In this document: one piece after another, positions 1-8,546 of the stretch
How the letters are laid out: each line of letters opens with the position of its first letter
Position numbering within the stretch: the stretch's first letter is position 1
Origin: an uncultured delta proteobacterium
Lineage (GTDB): Bacteria; Myxococcota_A; Polyangia; Polyangiales; Polyangiaceae
Direction of reading: 5' to 3'
DNA length: 64,000 nucleotides
Assembly (NCBI GenBank): GCA_903892415.1
Contig: CAITIQ010000669.1
Location: 22,529-86,528, forward strand
Position numbers and translations under genes: made by a program
Notes under the pieces: generated by a model
The model's database searches: none
The model's input: only the letters and a program-made list of their open reading frames with translations
What the model was told of the DNA's origin: nothing

Positions 1-138
1 CTTTACAGCGCCGAACACTTTGACGATCCCCACGTGACCAGCGTCCACCGTGGTGCAGGAGCTGAAGGCGAGAGTCGTTAACACGAGTGCGCCTCCACCA
101 AGCAAGCCCACACTCTTCCACAACACTTTCGCTTCCAT
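1..138 (-). CDS. SPFH/prohibitin-like lipoprotein, N-terminus only (cut by window edge)
   Basis: Only the first 46 codons are present; the gene runs off the left edge. The ATG is at 138. The product opens with a basic residue, a hydrophobic stretch and a lipobox ending FSSC (Cys28), so it looks like a lipid-anchored exported protein. Directly after the Cys comes VDAGHVGIVKVFGAVK, which matches the start of SPFH/band-7 domains, where a pattern like PxGxxGVVxxFG is usual. SPFH proteins form membrane-associated scaffolds. Most are held by a transmembrane helix, so a lipobox would be a variation. The family call rests on about 16 residues and is an inference. Confidence 0.6.
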   Translation of the reverse strand, partial: MEAKVLWKSVGLLGGGALVLTTLAFSSCTTVDAGHVGIVKVFGAVK

Positions 139-293
139 CGCCGGAGTCTACTCGCAGAAGCGCGCCTTTCCCGTAATTCGTCGCTGCAAGTAACAATCGT
201 CAGGCCTCGGACTGTGAGGCTGCACCCAATGACTGATTGGTGGCTGCATCAAATTGACGTATAGCGAGGCGATACGCCAGGAAGGCTCTCGCT

Positions 294-1169
294 ATGGCTG
301 GAATTCAAGCTGACTACTCTCGTCGTCGCTCTTTGCGTCTACTACATTGCTACCTCTTCGCTATGGCTCTATCCGCCTGTGGCTCAAAGCCTTCACGGGT
401 ATTGGAGGCAATGACGCCGGTCGCAGAACCAGCCAAGCCTGTGCTCCCCTGCAAAGAGGGCGCTGTCCTGGTGCAGGGCGGGGAGCTGAATGGCAAAGGT
501 ATTGAGAGTCTCTGCGTCGACAAGCTCGAGGTCACCGTCGAGCAATTCAACGAATGTGTAGCGGCCGAGGGCTGCGCACGCGCCTCTACCGAAGTAGAGC
601 TCGAGGGGCTGCAGCTGCGTGAGACCGCTTTTTTATCGAGCTATTGCAATACCCAGCGCACCGGCCGCCAACGCCACCCCATCAATTGCGTAAGTTTGCT
701 GCAGGCCGAATCCTACTGTCGTTTTCGCGAGGCGAGATTGCCCAGCGAAGAGGAATGGGAGTGGGCCGCGCGCGGACGTGAGGAAGGGCGCGCGTTTCCG
801 TGGGGCGCGGAGCCTCCCTCGACGAAGCGCGGCAACCTATGCGGCGCTGAGTGCAGCACAGCCTTCGCCCAAGGCGGCGTGCGCCGAAGCCCAGCCTACG
901 ATGAAGACGACGGCTTTCCGGGCACGGCCGAGGTGGGCAACTTTGCCCTCGGAGCATCGCGTGATGGCGTGCTCGATCTAGCGGGCAACGTCGCCGAGTG
1001 GACCTCCACGAAAGCGGAGTTCGACGGCAACATCGTTCGCGGAGGCAGCTTCAGTCAAAGCGAGTCGGAAAGCGTTCGCAGCGACGCACGCGCCACGTTT
1101 ACGGCGACAGCGCGCACTCCAAGCGTTGGGCTGCGTTGCGTTGCGCCCGTGGCACGGCCGGTCAAATAG
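294..1169 (+). CDS. FGE-sulfatase (SUMF1-fold) lipoprotein
   Basis: This is a 291-residue exported lipoprotein with a formylglycine-generating-enzyme-type fold. A hydrophobic N-terminus ends in lipobox LSAC (Cys29). The body carries the family landmarks in order: VDKLEVTVEQFNEC, HPINCVS, ARLPSEEEWEWAARG, FPWG, DLAGNVAEW, VRGGSF and VGLRC. The paired active-site cysteines of true formylglycine generators (a CHxxYC-type stretch after RGGSW) are absent, since the sequence after RGGSF is SQSESES. It is therefore probably a non-catalytic binding or structural member, as is common for FGE-fold lipoproteins. AGGAAGG at 279-285, 8 nt before the ATG, supports this start. The next plus-strand gene begins 44 bp downstream. 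Confidence 0.85.
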   Translation: MAGIQADYSRRRSLRLLHCYLFAMALSACGSKPSRVLEAMTPVAEPAKPVLPCKEGAVLVQGGELNGKGIESLCVDKLEVTVEQFNECVAAEGCARASTEVELEGLQLRETAFLSSYCNTQRTGRQRHPINCVSLLQAESYCRFREARLPSEEEWEWAARGREEGRAFPWGAEPPSTKRGNLCGAECSTAFAQGGVRRSPAYDEDDGFPGTAEVGNFALGASRDGVLDLAGNVAEWTSTKAEFDGNIVRGGSFSQSESESVRSDARATFTATARTPSVGLRCVAPVARPVK

Positions 1170-1213
1170 GGCCGGCGCTTCCCTGGCGCCCGGAGACGAG
1201 GCAGACTCGCCCG

Positions 1214-1885
1214 ATGAAGTCCGCAGCAATGATTGGGGCTACGGGTCTCGTTGGCGGGGCACTGCTCGACCTACTGCTCGAAGACGATCGCTTTTCGGAG
1301 GTGCGCTCGTTTGTCCGACGCAGCAGCGGACGCAGCCACGACAAGCTGCGCGAGCACGTTGTCGACTTTCGAAAGCCGGAGAGCTTCGCCAACGATCTTG
1401 TCGGAGACGTGCTCTTCTCGACGTTGGGAACCACGCGCAAAAAAGCAGGCAGCCAGGAGGCTCAACGCGAGGTCGATTACACGTTTCAATACGAGACTGC
1501 GCGCTCCGCCGCCAAGAATGGCGTCGCTTGCTATGTATTGGTTTCTTCGACCGGGGCAAACGCGAGCTCCGGCCTCTTTTACAATCGTATGAAGGGGCAG
1601 CTGGACCAAGCTGTGAGTGAGCTCGGTTTCGCGCGTTGCCACGTCCTCCGGCCGAGCATCCTTGACGGCAACCGCCAGGAGTCCAGACCGGCAGAGAGGC
1701 TCGGCTTGGCGGTGATGCATGTGCTCGACTACCTGCCTGGGCTGCGCGCCTATCGTCCCATCCACGCAAAGACGGTGGCCCAAGCGATGGTTCACGTAGC
1801 GTTCAGCGAGGAGACAGGCAGCTATGTGCATGAGGCAGCACAGCTCTTCGAGCTGGCCGCCCACGAGCAGGGACGAGCAACATGA
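1214..1885 (+). CDS. NAD(P)-binding Rossmann protein, HTATIP2/YwnB-like
   Basis: This is a 223-residue cytoplasmic protein of the atypical short-chain dehydrogenase group (NAD(P)-binding, HTATIP2-like). The nucleotide-binding motif GATGLVG lies at residues 8-14. Further on come LFSTLGTTRKKAGS, the YVLVSSTGA strand-turn, YNRMKGQLD and LRPSILDGNR, all typical of this family. The reading frame stays open upstream to about 998, but the ATG at 1214 places the Rossmann motif at the expected N-terminus, and the upstream part overlaps the preceding gene. The substrate cannot be read from the sequence. The stop overlaps the next gene by four bases (ATGA), so the two are probably co-translated. Confidence 0.85.
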   Translation: MKSAAMIGATGLVGGALLDLLLEDDRFSEVRSFVRRSSGRSHDKLREHVVDFRKPESFANDLVGDVLFSTLGTTRKKAGSQEAQREVDYTFQYETARSAAKNGVACYVLVSSTGANASSGLFYNRMKGQLDQAVSELGFARCHVLRPSILDGNRQESRPAERLGLAVMHVLDYLPGLRAYRPIHAKTVAQAMVHVAFSEETGSYVHEAAQLFELAAHEQGRAT

Positions 1886-2841
1886 GCGCTCGCACTCGGT
1901 TCTTCTTCCTCGTGTTGCTAGCGGCCTGTAGCGCCGAAGTAGCGCCGAGACCGGCCCCAATGGCCTCGCCACCGACGGCCACCGCCATCGTAACGAGCGC
2001 AGGCGCGACGCCCGCAGCGTCTGCGCAGCCACTTTTGGAACCCACCGAGAGCCCGGCTGACTCTGCCTCTCCACTCCCTTCGGACGTGACGGTAGTGAGC
2101 CCAAGTGGAGCCTTCAAGGCCATCATCAAGAAAGGCACAGAACTTTGGCTTGAGTCCAAAGACGGAGCCCCGAAACAGCTGCTGGGATCGGGCGTACTCA
2201 AGCCGGAGAACACGGCGGCCAACCTTCCGGAGCTCGAGAACACTGGAATTGGCTCGGCAACGTTCTCGCCGGACGAGCAACGTATTTACTTCACCAAGAA
2301 CGGCTGGGCGACTTCCAACGCCCTCTTCTATGTCGAACGCGAGACCGGCAAGCTCTTCTTCTTTCACGACGCTTTGGCGTTTGAGGTCATAGGTAAGTGC
2401 CGCAACAAGAACCACCTCGGACGCGTATTGGTGTTCGAGCATAGCTACTTTGATGTCGATCCGCTCGGCGCGGTGGATCTTTGGACGCTGCTCGACGCGG
2501 CCGAACCCAAGCCCGATGAGCCTCGAACCGGAAAGAGTGGCAGAGTGGGATTGGTCGGCCTCGGGGATGATAACCTTGCACGCTTTCTTGCGCTTGAATG
2601 TGGCATAGGCAAGGCAAAAGCAGCCCCTAAGGCGCCCGATATACCTAGCTATTTAAAGCCGAAGCGCATCCCCTGCTTGGAGCAAATCCTGGTACGAGAT
2701 GACCTCGTGTTCCTGGACAAGACGCGCCAGGTCCGTTTCCGTTTCGAGCCGCAGCCAGGGACAAAGCCGGAGGAGGAGGCTCCCTCGACGATGTCACTCG
2801 AAGCGGCCAAAGCCTGGTGCGGCCCCAGACCCAAAGAGTGA
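1882..2841 (+). CDS. hypothetical lipoprotein with propeller-like segment
   Basis: This is a 319-residue lipoprotein with lipobox LAAC (Cys16), followed by a Pro/Ala/Thr-rich linker to about residue 65. The central part contains SPSGAFKAIIKKGTELWLES and, later, ATFSPDEQRIYFT with LFYVERETGK. These resemble TolB/WD40-like beta-propeller blades, but there are too few for a full propeller. The C-terminal third is unrecognised. It starts inside the stop codon of the upstream Rossmann gene (ATGA), which suggests a two-gene operon. The function is unknown. Confidence 0.75.
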   Translation: MSARTRFFFLVLLAACSAEVAPRPAPMASPPTATAIVTSAGATPAASAQPLLEPTESPADSASPLPSDVTVVSPSGAFKAIIKKGTELWLESKDGAPKQLLGSGVLKPENTAANLPELENTGIGSATFSPDEQRIYFTKNGWATSNALFYVERETGKLFFFHDALAFEVIGKCRNKNHLGRVLVFEHSYFDVDPLGAVDLWTLLDAAEPKPDEPRTGKSGRVGLVGLGDDNLARFLALECGIGKAKAAPKAPDIPSYLKPKRIPCLEQILVRDDLVFLDKTRQVRFRFEPQPGTKPEEEAPSTMSLEAAKAWCGPRPKE

Positions 2842-2901
2842 GGCGCACTTCTTAATGTAGCTTCAAGCAGCGCAATCGCTGGACCAGCTAAACCTGAGCT
2901 T

Positions 2902-3618
2902 ATGTCGGCGGTAAAGAAGCTCTTTGCGGACACCTTAGGCCAAGTTCTGTTTCGGCCGGTGCGGGTCGTAAGCGCTCGAGACGTGGCGCCACGCTTTCGT
3001 CGCATCGAGCTCGCTGGAGAGCGGCTCGTGGGAGCGTCGTTCAACGCAGGGGACAAGGTGCAGATCTTCTTGGAAGCTGGCGCGCGTACCTACACGCCAT
3101 TCTCGTTTGATGGCGCACAAGGCACGTTGAGCCTACTTGTGTATGAGCATGGCAGCTCACCCGGCGCTGTCTGGGGAAAGACTGTCAAAGCTGGAGACAA
3201 GGCCTTGTGCTTTGGCCCTCGAAGCTCGCTCGACTTGGGTGCACAGGGTGGCCCCTGCGTAGTCTTCGGGGACGAGACGTCCTTCGCCCTCGGGCGGGTC
3301 CTGCGCGAGCAACGTTCTGCAGCACAGGTCCAACTGCTATTCGAGTGCCAAGATCCTGATGACGCGGAGCGCGCCTTGTCCAATCTGGACGTTGAAGGCG
3401 CGCGCTTGTTCCATCGAGCTGCAGATGATTCGCACCTCGCCACTATTGAAGAGGCGGTTGCGCGGCTCATTACGACGGAGCAGCGCTGCCAGCTGGTGCT
3501 GACAGGACGGTCTGTCGCCATCCAACGTTTGCGGGTCGGGCTCAAACAGCGGGGCCTCTCGCTCGGCGGCCAAAAGAGCAAGGCGTATTGGGCGCCGGGG
3601 AAACGCGGGCTCGACTAG
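2902..3618 (+). CDS. siderophore-interacting-type FAD reductase (SIP family)
   Basis: This 238-residue protein has a ferredoxin-reductase-like layout. The N-terminal FAD barrel contains RTYTPFSF (an RxYT flavin motif near residue 55) and the GSSPGAVWGKTVKAGD segment, where the family contacts the flavin and binds substrate. An NAD(P)-binding half follows with GDETSFAL. The ending KAYWAPGKRGLD matches the C-terminal motif of siderophore-interacting proteins, which reduce ferric siderophores in the cytoplasm. No siderophore transport or synthesis genes are nearby, so the electron acceptor here is uncertain. It begins 60 bp after the previous gene. Confidence 0.8.
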   Translation: MSAVKKLFADTLGQVLFRPVRVVSARDVAPRFRRIELAGERLVGASFNAGDKVQIFLEAGARTYTPFSFDGAQGTLSLLVYEHGSSPGAVWGKTVKAGDKALCFGPRSSLDLGAQGGPCVVFGDETSFALGRVLREQRSAAQVQLLFECQDPDDAERALSNLDVEGARLFHRAADDSHLATIEEAVARLITTEQRCQLVLTGRSVAIQRLRVGLKQRGLSLGGQKSKAYWAPGKRGLD

Positions 3619-3659
3619 AGGTGGTGTAAGGAGCGGACGCGTGCCTGCGTTCTCTTGTT

Positions 3660-5189
3660 GTGAACCACAAGAGCCGCCTTAGTTTCGCCCTCCTCCTCGC
3701 CACCGCGGGCTGCAGCGCTAGCCCCACCGCGTCGAACTATCCCTCCTACGCGCCGCCCATGGCCACGGCCGCGCCGCTCTACCTGGAAAGGGCACAAGAG
3801 GAGAGGCCGAGTGCTGAGGCGTTTAAGGATTACGGGGTAAACCCCTACGTCAATACAGCCGAAGATAGCCTCTCCACCTTTGCCATCGATGTTGATACAG
3901 CCTCGTACGCCATCGCCCGGCGCAAGCTCGGCGAGAGCAGCTTGCCTCCGAAAGACGCTGTTCGGGTGGAGGAGTTCGTCAATGCCTTCAACTACGGCTA
4001 CGAGGCCCCGGCCAACCAGGCTTTCGCAGTGGATTTTGCCGCAGCGCCCTCGCCTTCCGTTCAAGGCAATCACCTCTTGCGCATCGGCCTTTCGAGCAAA
4101 AAGAACCAGTCTCAGAGCCGTCCAGCGGCTCACTTGGTGTTTCTCGTGGACACCAGTGGGTCAATGCAATCGCCAGACAAGCTGGGAATGGTTCAGACGA
4201 CGTTACGCACACTGACGCAGAATCTGAAAGCCGGCGACACGGTCGCGCTATGCACCTACGCGGGGAGCACGCAGGAGCTGTTGCAACCAACCGGGATGGA
4301 GTCCCGCGCGAAGATCCTCGCTGCCATTGATAGCCTCACCGCTGGCGGCGGCACCGCGATGTCGAGCGGCATCGACACGGCCTATTCGCTAGCCAAGCGA
4401 ACCTTGAAGAAGGGTGAGATCAACCGAGTCATCGTGCTGTCCGACGGCGATGCCAACATCGGGCCAAGTGGGCATGAGGCTATTCTCGCGCAGATTGCGC
4501 AGTACAAAGAGCAGGGCATCACCTTGAGCACCGTCGGCGTTGGCAACGGCAACTACAAGGATACGATGATGGAGCAACTCGCTGACAAGGGCGACGGCAA
4601 CTATAGCTATATCGACTCAGCCGCCGAGGCGCGCAAGGTGTTCGGCCAGCAGCTCGACGCTAACCTTCAGGTGGTGGCTAGAGACGTCAAGCTACAGGTC
4701 ACCTTTGACCCGGCGTTGGTCAAACGCTACCGCTTGGTCGGCTATGAGAATCGGGATGTAGCGGACAAAGACTTCCGCAATGACAAGGTGGATGGCGGTG
4801 AGGTTGGTGCAGGTCATACCGTCACAGCGCTCTATGATTTGGAGCTGAACGAGCAAGCCAAGGGGAAGAGCGCAAGCAGCTTGGCCACGGTGAGGGTCCG
4901 CTTCGTACCCGAGGGCAGCACCCAGGCGGAGGAGCTCGCGTTCGCAATGCCGAATAGCTCCCTGTTCACCACGTTCGAGGCCGCCCCACGCAACTATCAG
5001 TTAGCGGTGGCAATCGCGGGGTTCGCCGAGAGTTTGCGTCAAAGCCCTTACGCGGGTGGACTCGATCAGACGCTCACCCAGGCCAAGGCCGCTGCCCGTG
5101 ACAACGAGGATGAAAGCGAGTTTGTCCGCTTGATTGAAAAGGCGATCGAGCTCGGCGGGCAGCGCAAGAAGCTGGTCGCAGCGCAATAG
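3660..5189 (+). CDS. YfbK-like von Willebrand factor A lipoprotein
   Basis: This is a 509-residue lipoprotein starting at GTG, with lipobox TAGC (Cys18). Domain order matches the YfbK family. First is the N-terminal vWA-associated segment (DSLSTFAIDVDTASYAIARR, about residues 70-115). Then comes the VWA domain with an intact MIDAS metal site, DTSGSM (Asp164, Ser166, Ser168), plus the TAMSSGI threonine and LSDGDANIG. The DUF3520-type C-terminal domain follows (DVKLQVTFDP onward). VWA domains bind protein partners through a divalent metal, so a surface or periplasmic adhesion/assembly role is likely. The frame has no ATG upstream, and GTG at 3660 gives a good signal peptide. It converges with the minus-strand gene starting 4 bp later. 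Confidence 0.88.
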   Translation: MNHKSRLSFALLLATAGCSASPTASNYPSYAPPMATAAPLYLERAQEERPSAEAFKDYGVNPYVNTAEDSLSTFAIDVDTASYAIARRKLGESSLPPKDAVRVEEFVNAFNYGYEAPANQAFAVDFAAAPSPSVQGNHLLRIGLSSKKNQSQSRPAAHLVFLVDTSGSMQSPDKLGMVQTTLRTLTQNLKAGDTVALCTYAGSTQELLQPTGMESRAKILAAIDSLTAGGGTAMSSGIDTAYSLAKRTLKKGEINRVIVLSDGDANIGPSGHEAILAQIAQYKEQGITLSTVGVGNGNYKDTMMEQLADKGDGNYSYIDSAAEARKVFGQQLDANLQVVARDVKLQVTFDPALVKRYRLVGYENRDVADKDFRNDKVDGGEVGAGHTVTALYDLELNEQAKGKSASSLATVRVRFVPEGSTQAEELAFAMPNSSLFTTFEAAPRNYQLAVAIAGFAESLRQSPYAGGLDQTLTQAKAAARDNEDESEFVRLIEKAIELGGQRKKLVAAQ

Positions 5190-5193
5190 CGCC

Positions 5194-6198
5194 CTAAACC
5201 TGCCCCGAACGAAAGACGCCGTGCGGGTCACGCCGCTCCAGCGCATAGCCAAGACCGCCACAAAGGAGACATAGCCCGAGCAGCGGCACCTCTGCGTTGA
5301 CCGATGCCAAAATCACGAGAGCCAAACAGGCAGCGGCACGGCGCTCTCCTTTTGCCGAGCTGACAAGGAGCCCCGTTGCCACCAACAATGGCGCGAGCGC
5401 GAGCACATGCTCGAGCCCGGGCGGAAGCAAGGGCGGCGGCAAGGATGAAAGCCGAAGCCCGAGACGAACGAGCAGAATGCTGCCAACCGATTCGAGCTCG
5501 GCTGGTGGCGTCTGCCCGAACACAAAGCTCAGAACGCTCAAGCCAACGAGCCCGAGCAGCGAAAGGCCACCGCGCAACTTCGACTGTCGCAGCATTAGGC
5601 TGATCGCCAAGATGAGGGCCAAGCCAAGGAGGCCATGCGCGATGGTAGAGCACAACCTGGCCTGCTGATAACGATCCCCCATCGTCGCAAGATCGTGGTG
5701 GGTCACGATGGCCGCCTCCGACAAGTAGGAGCTCACACCGCGAACCAGCGCGGCCAACCCAATCGCGATTGGAATGCCGGCGTGGAGGTTGCGCCGAATG
5801 GCGGCGTCGAGACCGAGCCCCACGGCTGCGAGACTGGAAAGAACGCACACCAAGAGGTGCATTACAGGATGGGTTCGCGGGACGGCCATCGTCGCTAGTG
5901 CGACGAAACAGATGGGGACGGTGAGCCCCACGACGTACAACTTCAACAAGAACGGCGCACGAAGCTGAGCCCAGGCCGATAGCAGACCAAGAGCTACGAC
6001 CATGAGCGTGATGAACAAGAACTGCGTCGCGGCTTCGCCAGTCATCGCGAGGAAGTCGATGGTGTCGCTGAGGCCGACAACCGCGCCTTGAAGCGCAGGT
6101 CCGAGGCCGCGTGAAAGCAACACCACCCCTACGGCGAACGCTGCGAGAAGTACGGATGGGCGAGCACTCGGAATCAGCGACTGGCGGTTTTCAGTCAT
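5194..6198 (-). CDS. polytopic membrane protein, unknown function
   Basis: This is a 334-residue, strongly hydrophobic protein with about nine or ten predicted transmembrane helices and short loops. One conserved-looking polar stretch lies mid-protein (SEAAIVTHHDLATMGDRYQQ). No enzyme motif is evident. Its start overlaps the stop of the upstream TonB-like gene by four bases, so the two are almost certainly one transcript. It may be an inner-membrane partner of that protein, but I cannot assign it to a family. Confidence 0.7.
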   Translation of the reverse strand: MTENRQSLIPSARPSVLLAAFAVGVVLLSRGLGPALQGAVVGLSDTIDFLAMTGEAATQFLFITLMVVALGLLSAWAQLRAPFLLKLYVVGLTVPICFVALATMAVPRTHPVMHLLVCVLSSLAAVGLGLDAAIRRNLHAGIPIAIGLAALVRGVSSYLSEAAIVTHHDLATMGDRYQQARLCSTIAHGLLGLALILAISLMLRQSKLRGGLSLLGLVGLSVLSFVFGQTPPAELESVGSILLVRLGLRLSSLPPPLLPPGLEHVLALAPLLVATGLLVSSAKGERRAAACLALVILASVNAEVPLLGLCLLCGGLGYALERRDPHGVFRSGQV

Positions 6199-7967
6199 TT
6201 CTTTCGACGTGGAACCAGCGGCTCCGTCGGAGTGCTGGGCAAAGCCGTTTCACCGCCGGGCTCAACTGCGGTCCCGCCTTCACCCTTTGCAGGCTTCTTC
6301 AGTCGCTTCGGCTTTCGCTTTGGGAGATTTGATTTGATTGGTTTTGGCTGGGCGAGAATGAAGGGACTTGCGTTACGCGTCGAACAAGCGTCCACCGGGT
6401 CGCGGTGAAACTCCCAATGCAAGTACACGTTGCCGTCGGGCGAGACAATCGCGTCGGGAGCAACCAGGCCAAAGGGCTGAGCACGATCGATCGCTTCGAG
6501 CGCGGCGGCGTCAAACAAGGTGAATCCGCTGTTGCGGGTGATACCCATGCGCACGACTCGCCCCTCATCCTTCGACAGGATGATCTCCACGTGGGTAACG
6601 ACATCGCCGTTAAGCTCGTGATTCTTGCCAAGCCTGTTCAACGAAGAAAGGAACTCGTCGGCGAAGATCGGGTGGATGGCATTGTGAATGGTCGATAGGT
6701 AGGTAGCGAACACCGATTGCGCGGCGTTGAGCTTGGTCTGATTACCGAGTTTGACCGCGGGGTCGTAGTTCTCGATGTCGGGCAGCCAACGCTGAAACTT
6801 CTCCGAGTCGAAGCGACCTTTACGCTGACTACGAACGCTCGCTCCGATGCGCGCTTGCTGTTGGTCGAGCTCCGCCTGGCCCACCGCAGAGGCGAATTGC
6901 GTCCAATCGAGATCGAAGCCAGTGCCCTCACCGCCTGGCCCACCGCCGATGCCAGGTGCACGGGGAATGCGGAAGGGAACCGCAACGCGTGCGCCGGGGA
7001 CGGCCAGTTGGCCAAAACCGGCCTTGTTTCCTGACCCATCGCCGCCCGGTGCAGCCTCTTGCAAATCCCACGCGCTCTGCTCGCTGTGGACGTGGTCATG
7101 CGCAGCGGCCTCACGCCCCCCCTCGGCAGCCGCCTGCGCGGGCGTCGCAGCGGCCGTGGGTGTTTGCCCCGCTTGACCGCCCGCAGCCGCGCCAGAGGCC
7201 TTCTCACTCCCGGCAGCGGCGTTGCGGCCTTTCTCGGCGAGGGCGCGGTCTGCGGCGTTTCCGGGAGCCTTGCGCTTGTCCCCCGCGTGGTCCTCGGCTT
7301 GCCCGTTCACTTCGGCTGTGGAGTTGCCTTCTTTCTCTTTGGGCCCCTCCTGATTCGATCCGAGCGAGGGGTTCTCCGACACCGTGTCGTTCGACCTAGC
7401 CTTGGCGATGGTCTCCTCTTCAACGCTGAGAGCGTGCTCGGCCAAGCGAGGGGCGTTGGGGTTGTCCTTCTCCGACTGGGCGGCCTGACGAATCTTGATG
7501 CGGTTGTCGTCGGGCATCGCGACGACTTCCATCGGCTTGGTAGCCTCCGGCTGCTTCTCCTCAGGGTCCGCCTTCTTCTCAGGTTCCTGAAGCTTTTCTT
7601 CTGGCTTCTCTTCTGGCGGAGGAGCCTTCTTTTCCAGCTCCTTTTTGATCTTTTCCACCTCGGCCTGGAACTCGGGGGAGTCCGTCGCAGCGACTAGCTC
7701 TCCGAGTTTGCCGAGCGCGCTCAAGGTGGGGCTGGACTCTTTGGGCTTCTCTTCGCGCGGCTTCCACGGGGTGGTGTCGCCGATCTCGATTTCAACGCCG
7801 CCCAAGCCCCGCCGAACGTCCCGTACCATGTCGCGGATTTCAGCCCGCTCCTTGGCCTTCTTCTCCTCGATGTGGGTCACCGTCACAGCCCCACCACCAA
7901 TGGCAGCGTGGGCGACGAGCGCCGCGCAGGCCCAGAGGACGAGGGGGATGGTGAATTCTCGGGACAT
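6195..7967 (-). CDS. TonB-like protein with long charged linker
   Basis: This 590-residue protein has one N-terminal membrane anchor (about residues 5-28) and a very long periplasmic linker. The linker begins Lys/Glu/Pro-rich and continues Ala/Gly-rich. A TonB C-terminal-type domain follows from about residue 430 (TIHNAIHPIFADEFLSS, then VTHVEIILSKDEGRVVRMGI and SGFTLFDAAALEAIDRAQPF). It ends in a basic Pro/Lys-rich tail. TonB proteins pass energy from an inner-membrane motor to outer-membrane receptors. Here no exbB, exbD or receptor gene is adjacent; the only coupled gene is a polytopic membrane protein. An assembly or stress-envelope role is possible instead. Confidence 0.8.
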   Translation of the reverse strand: MSREFTIPLVLWACAALVAHAAIGGGAVTVTHIEEKKAKERAEIRDMVRDVRRGLGGVEIEIGDTTPWKPREEKPKESSPTLSALGKLGELVAATDSPEFQAEVEKIKKELEKKAPPPEEKPEEKLQEPEKKADPEEKQPEATKPMEVVAMPDDNRIKIRQAAQSEKDNPNAPRLAEHALSVEEETIAKARSNDTVSENPSLGSNQEGPKEKEGNSTAEVNGQAEDHAGDKRKAPGNAADRALAEKGRNAAAGSEKASGAAAGGQAGQTPTAAATPAQAAAEGGREAAAHDHVHSEQSAWDLQEAAPGGDGSGNKAGFGQLAVPGARVAVPFRIPRAPGIGGGPGGEGTGFDLDWTQFASAVGQAELDQQQARIGASVRSQRKGRFDSEKFQRWLPDIENYDPAVKLGNQTKLNAAQSVFATYLSTIHNAIHPIFADEFLSSLNRLGKNHELNGDVVTHVEIILSKDEGRVVRMGITRNSGFTLFDAAALEAIDRAQPFGLVAPDAIVSPDGNVYLHWEFHRDPVDACSTRNASPFILAQPKPIKSNLPKRKPKRLKKPAKGEGGTAVEPGGETALPSTPTEPLVPRRKK

Positions 7968-8141
7968 GTTGGAGGAGAAACTAGAGGTTGAGCCTGTTCA
8001 AGCTACCACCCAGACCCCACCCCAGCAACGTGACGAGCCTCAGATAACCTTCATTCCGCCGAAGGCGGATGCCCCTCTTCGGAAAAACCGGCCGCAGATA
8101 GCGATACCAACGGCATCCCAGCGCAGCTAGCCATTCAGATC
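7968..8141. other. divergent intergenic region with GAA-loop hairpin
   Basis: This is a 174 bp spacer between divergently transcribed genes, so it must hold both promoters, although no clear -35/-10 pair stands out. At 8055-8069 there is a 6 bp stem with a GAA loop (TCCGCC-GAA-GGCGGA). A near copy, TCCACC-GAA-GGTGGA, lies at 20030-20044 in another spacer. The shared flanking CATT suggests a small dispersed repeat, though two copies in 64 kb could be chance. Confidence 0.4.
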
Positions 8142-8525
8142 ATGAGCGACGAAGCGATTGGATTGCGTTTGAGCGCGTTGGAGCAAGAGATATCGCGTTT
8201 ACGAGCTGAACTTGGCGCACAACACCGTCCCACGCCCACGCTGCGACAGCAGGGCGTGTGTCCAGCTTGTGGCGGCCGCCGCTTCTTGCACGCCCCCAGC
8301 GTGCTGGACCGAGCAGACGGCGGACCGAGCGAGTTGGCGCTGGCCAAGCCGAGCATTTGGCGCAGCCGCGTGTTCGGCGTGTTCGAGGCCTATGCCTGCG
8401 TCGGCTGCGGCTGGGTGGAGTGGTACGTGAAAGACCCAGCCTCGCTCGAGGAGCTGCCCAACAAGAAGGAAGGCTTCATCATCGCCGACACCAGCATAGC
8501 GGCGCCTGAAACGCCCTACCGCTGA
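8142..8525 (+). CDS. zinc-ribbon hypothetical protein
   Basis: This 127-residue protein has a short N-terminal coiled coil (LSALEQEISRLRAELGAQ) followed by a split zinc ribbon: CPAC near residue 40 and CVGCGW near residue 85. The spacing of the two Cys pairs fits a structural zinc site. The rest has no recognisable enzyme motif. It is probably a small cytoplasmic protein or part of a larger complex. It converges on the SDR gene, with 21 bp between stop codons. Confidence 0.7.
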   Translation: MSDEAIGLRLSALEQEISRLRAELGAQHRPTPTLRQQGVCPACGGRRFLHAPSVLDRADGGPSELALAKPSIWRSRVFGVFEAYACVGCGWVEWYVKDPASLEELPNKKEGFIIADTSIAAPETPYR

Positions 8526-8546
8526 GGTCCCATCGACCTCGCGGCC

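Noticed and set aside
998..1213. Upstream extension of the Rossmann-protein gene
   Set aside because: It overlaps the FGE-fold gene and would put 72 basic, domainless residues before the nucleotide-binding motif.
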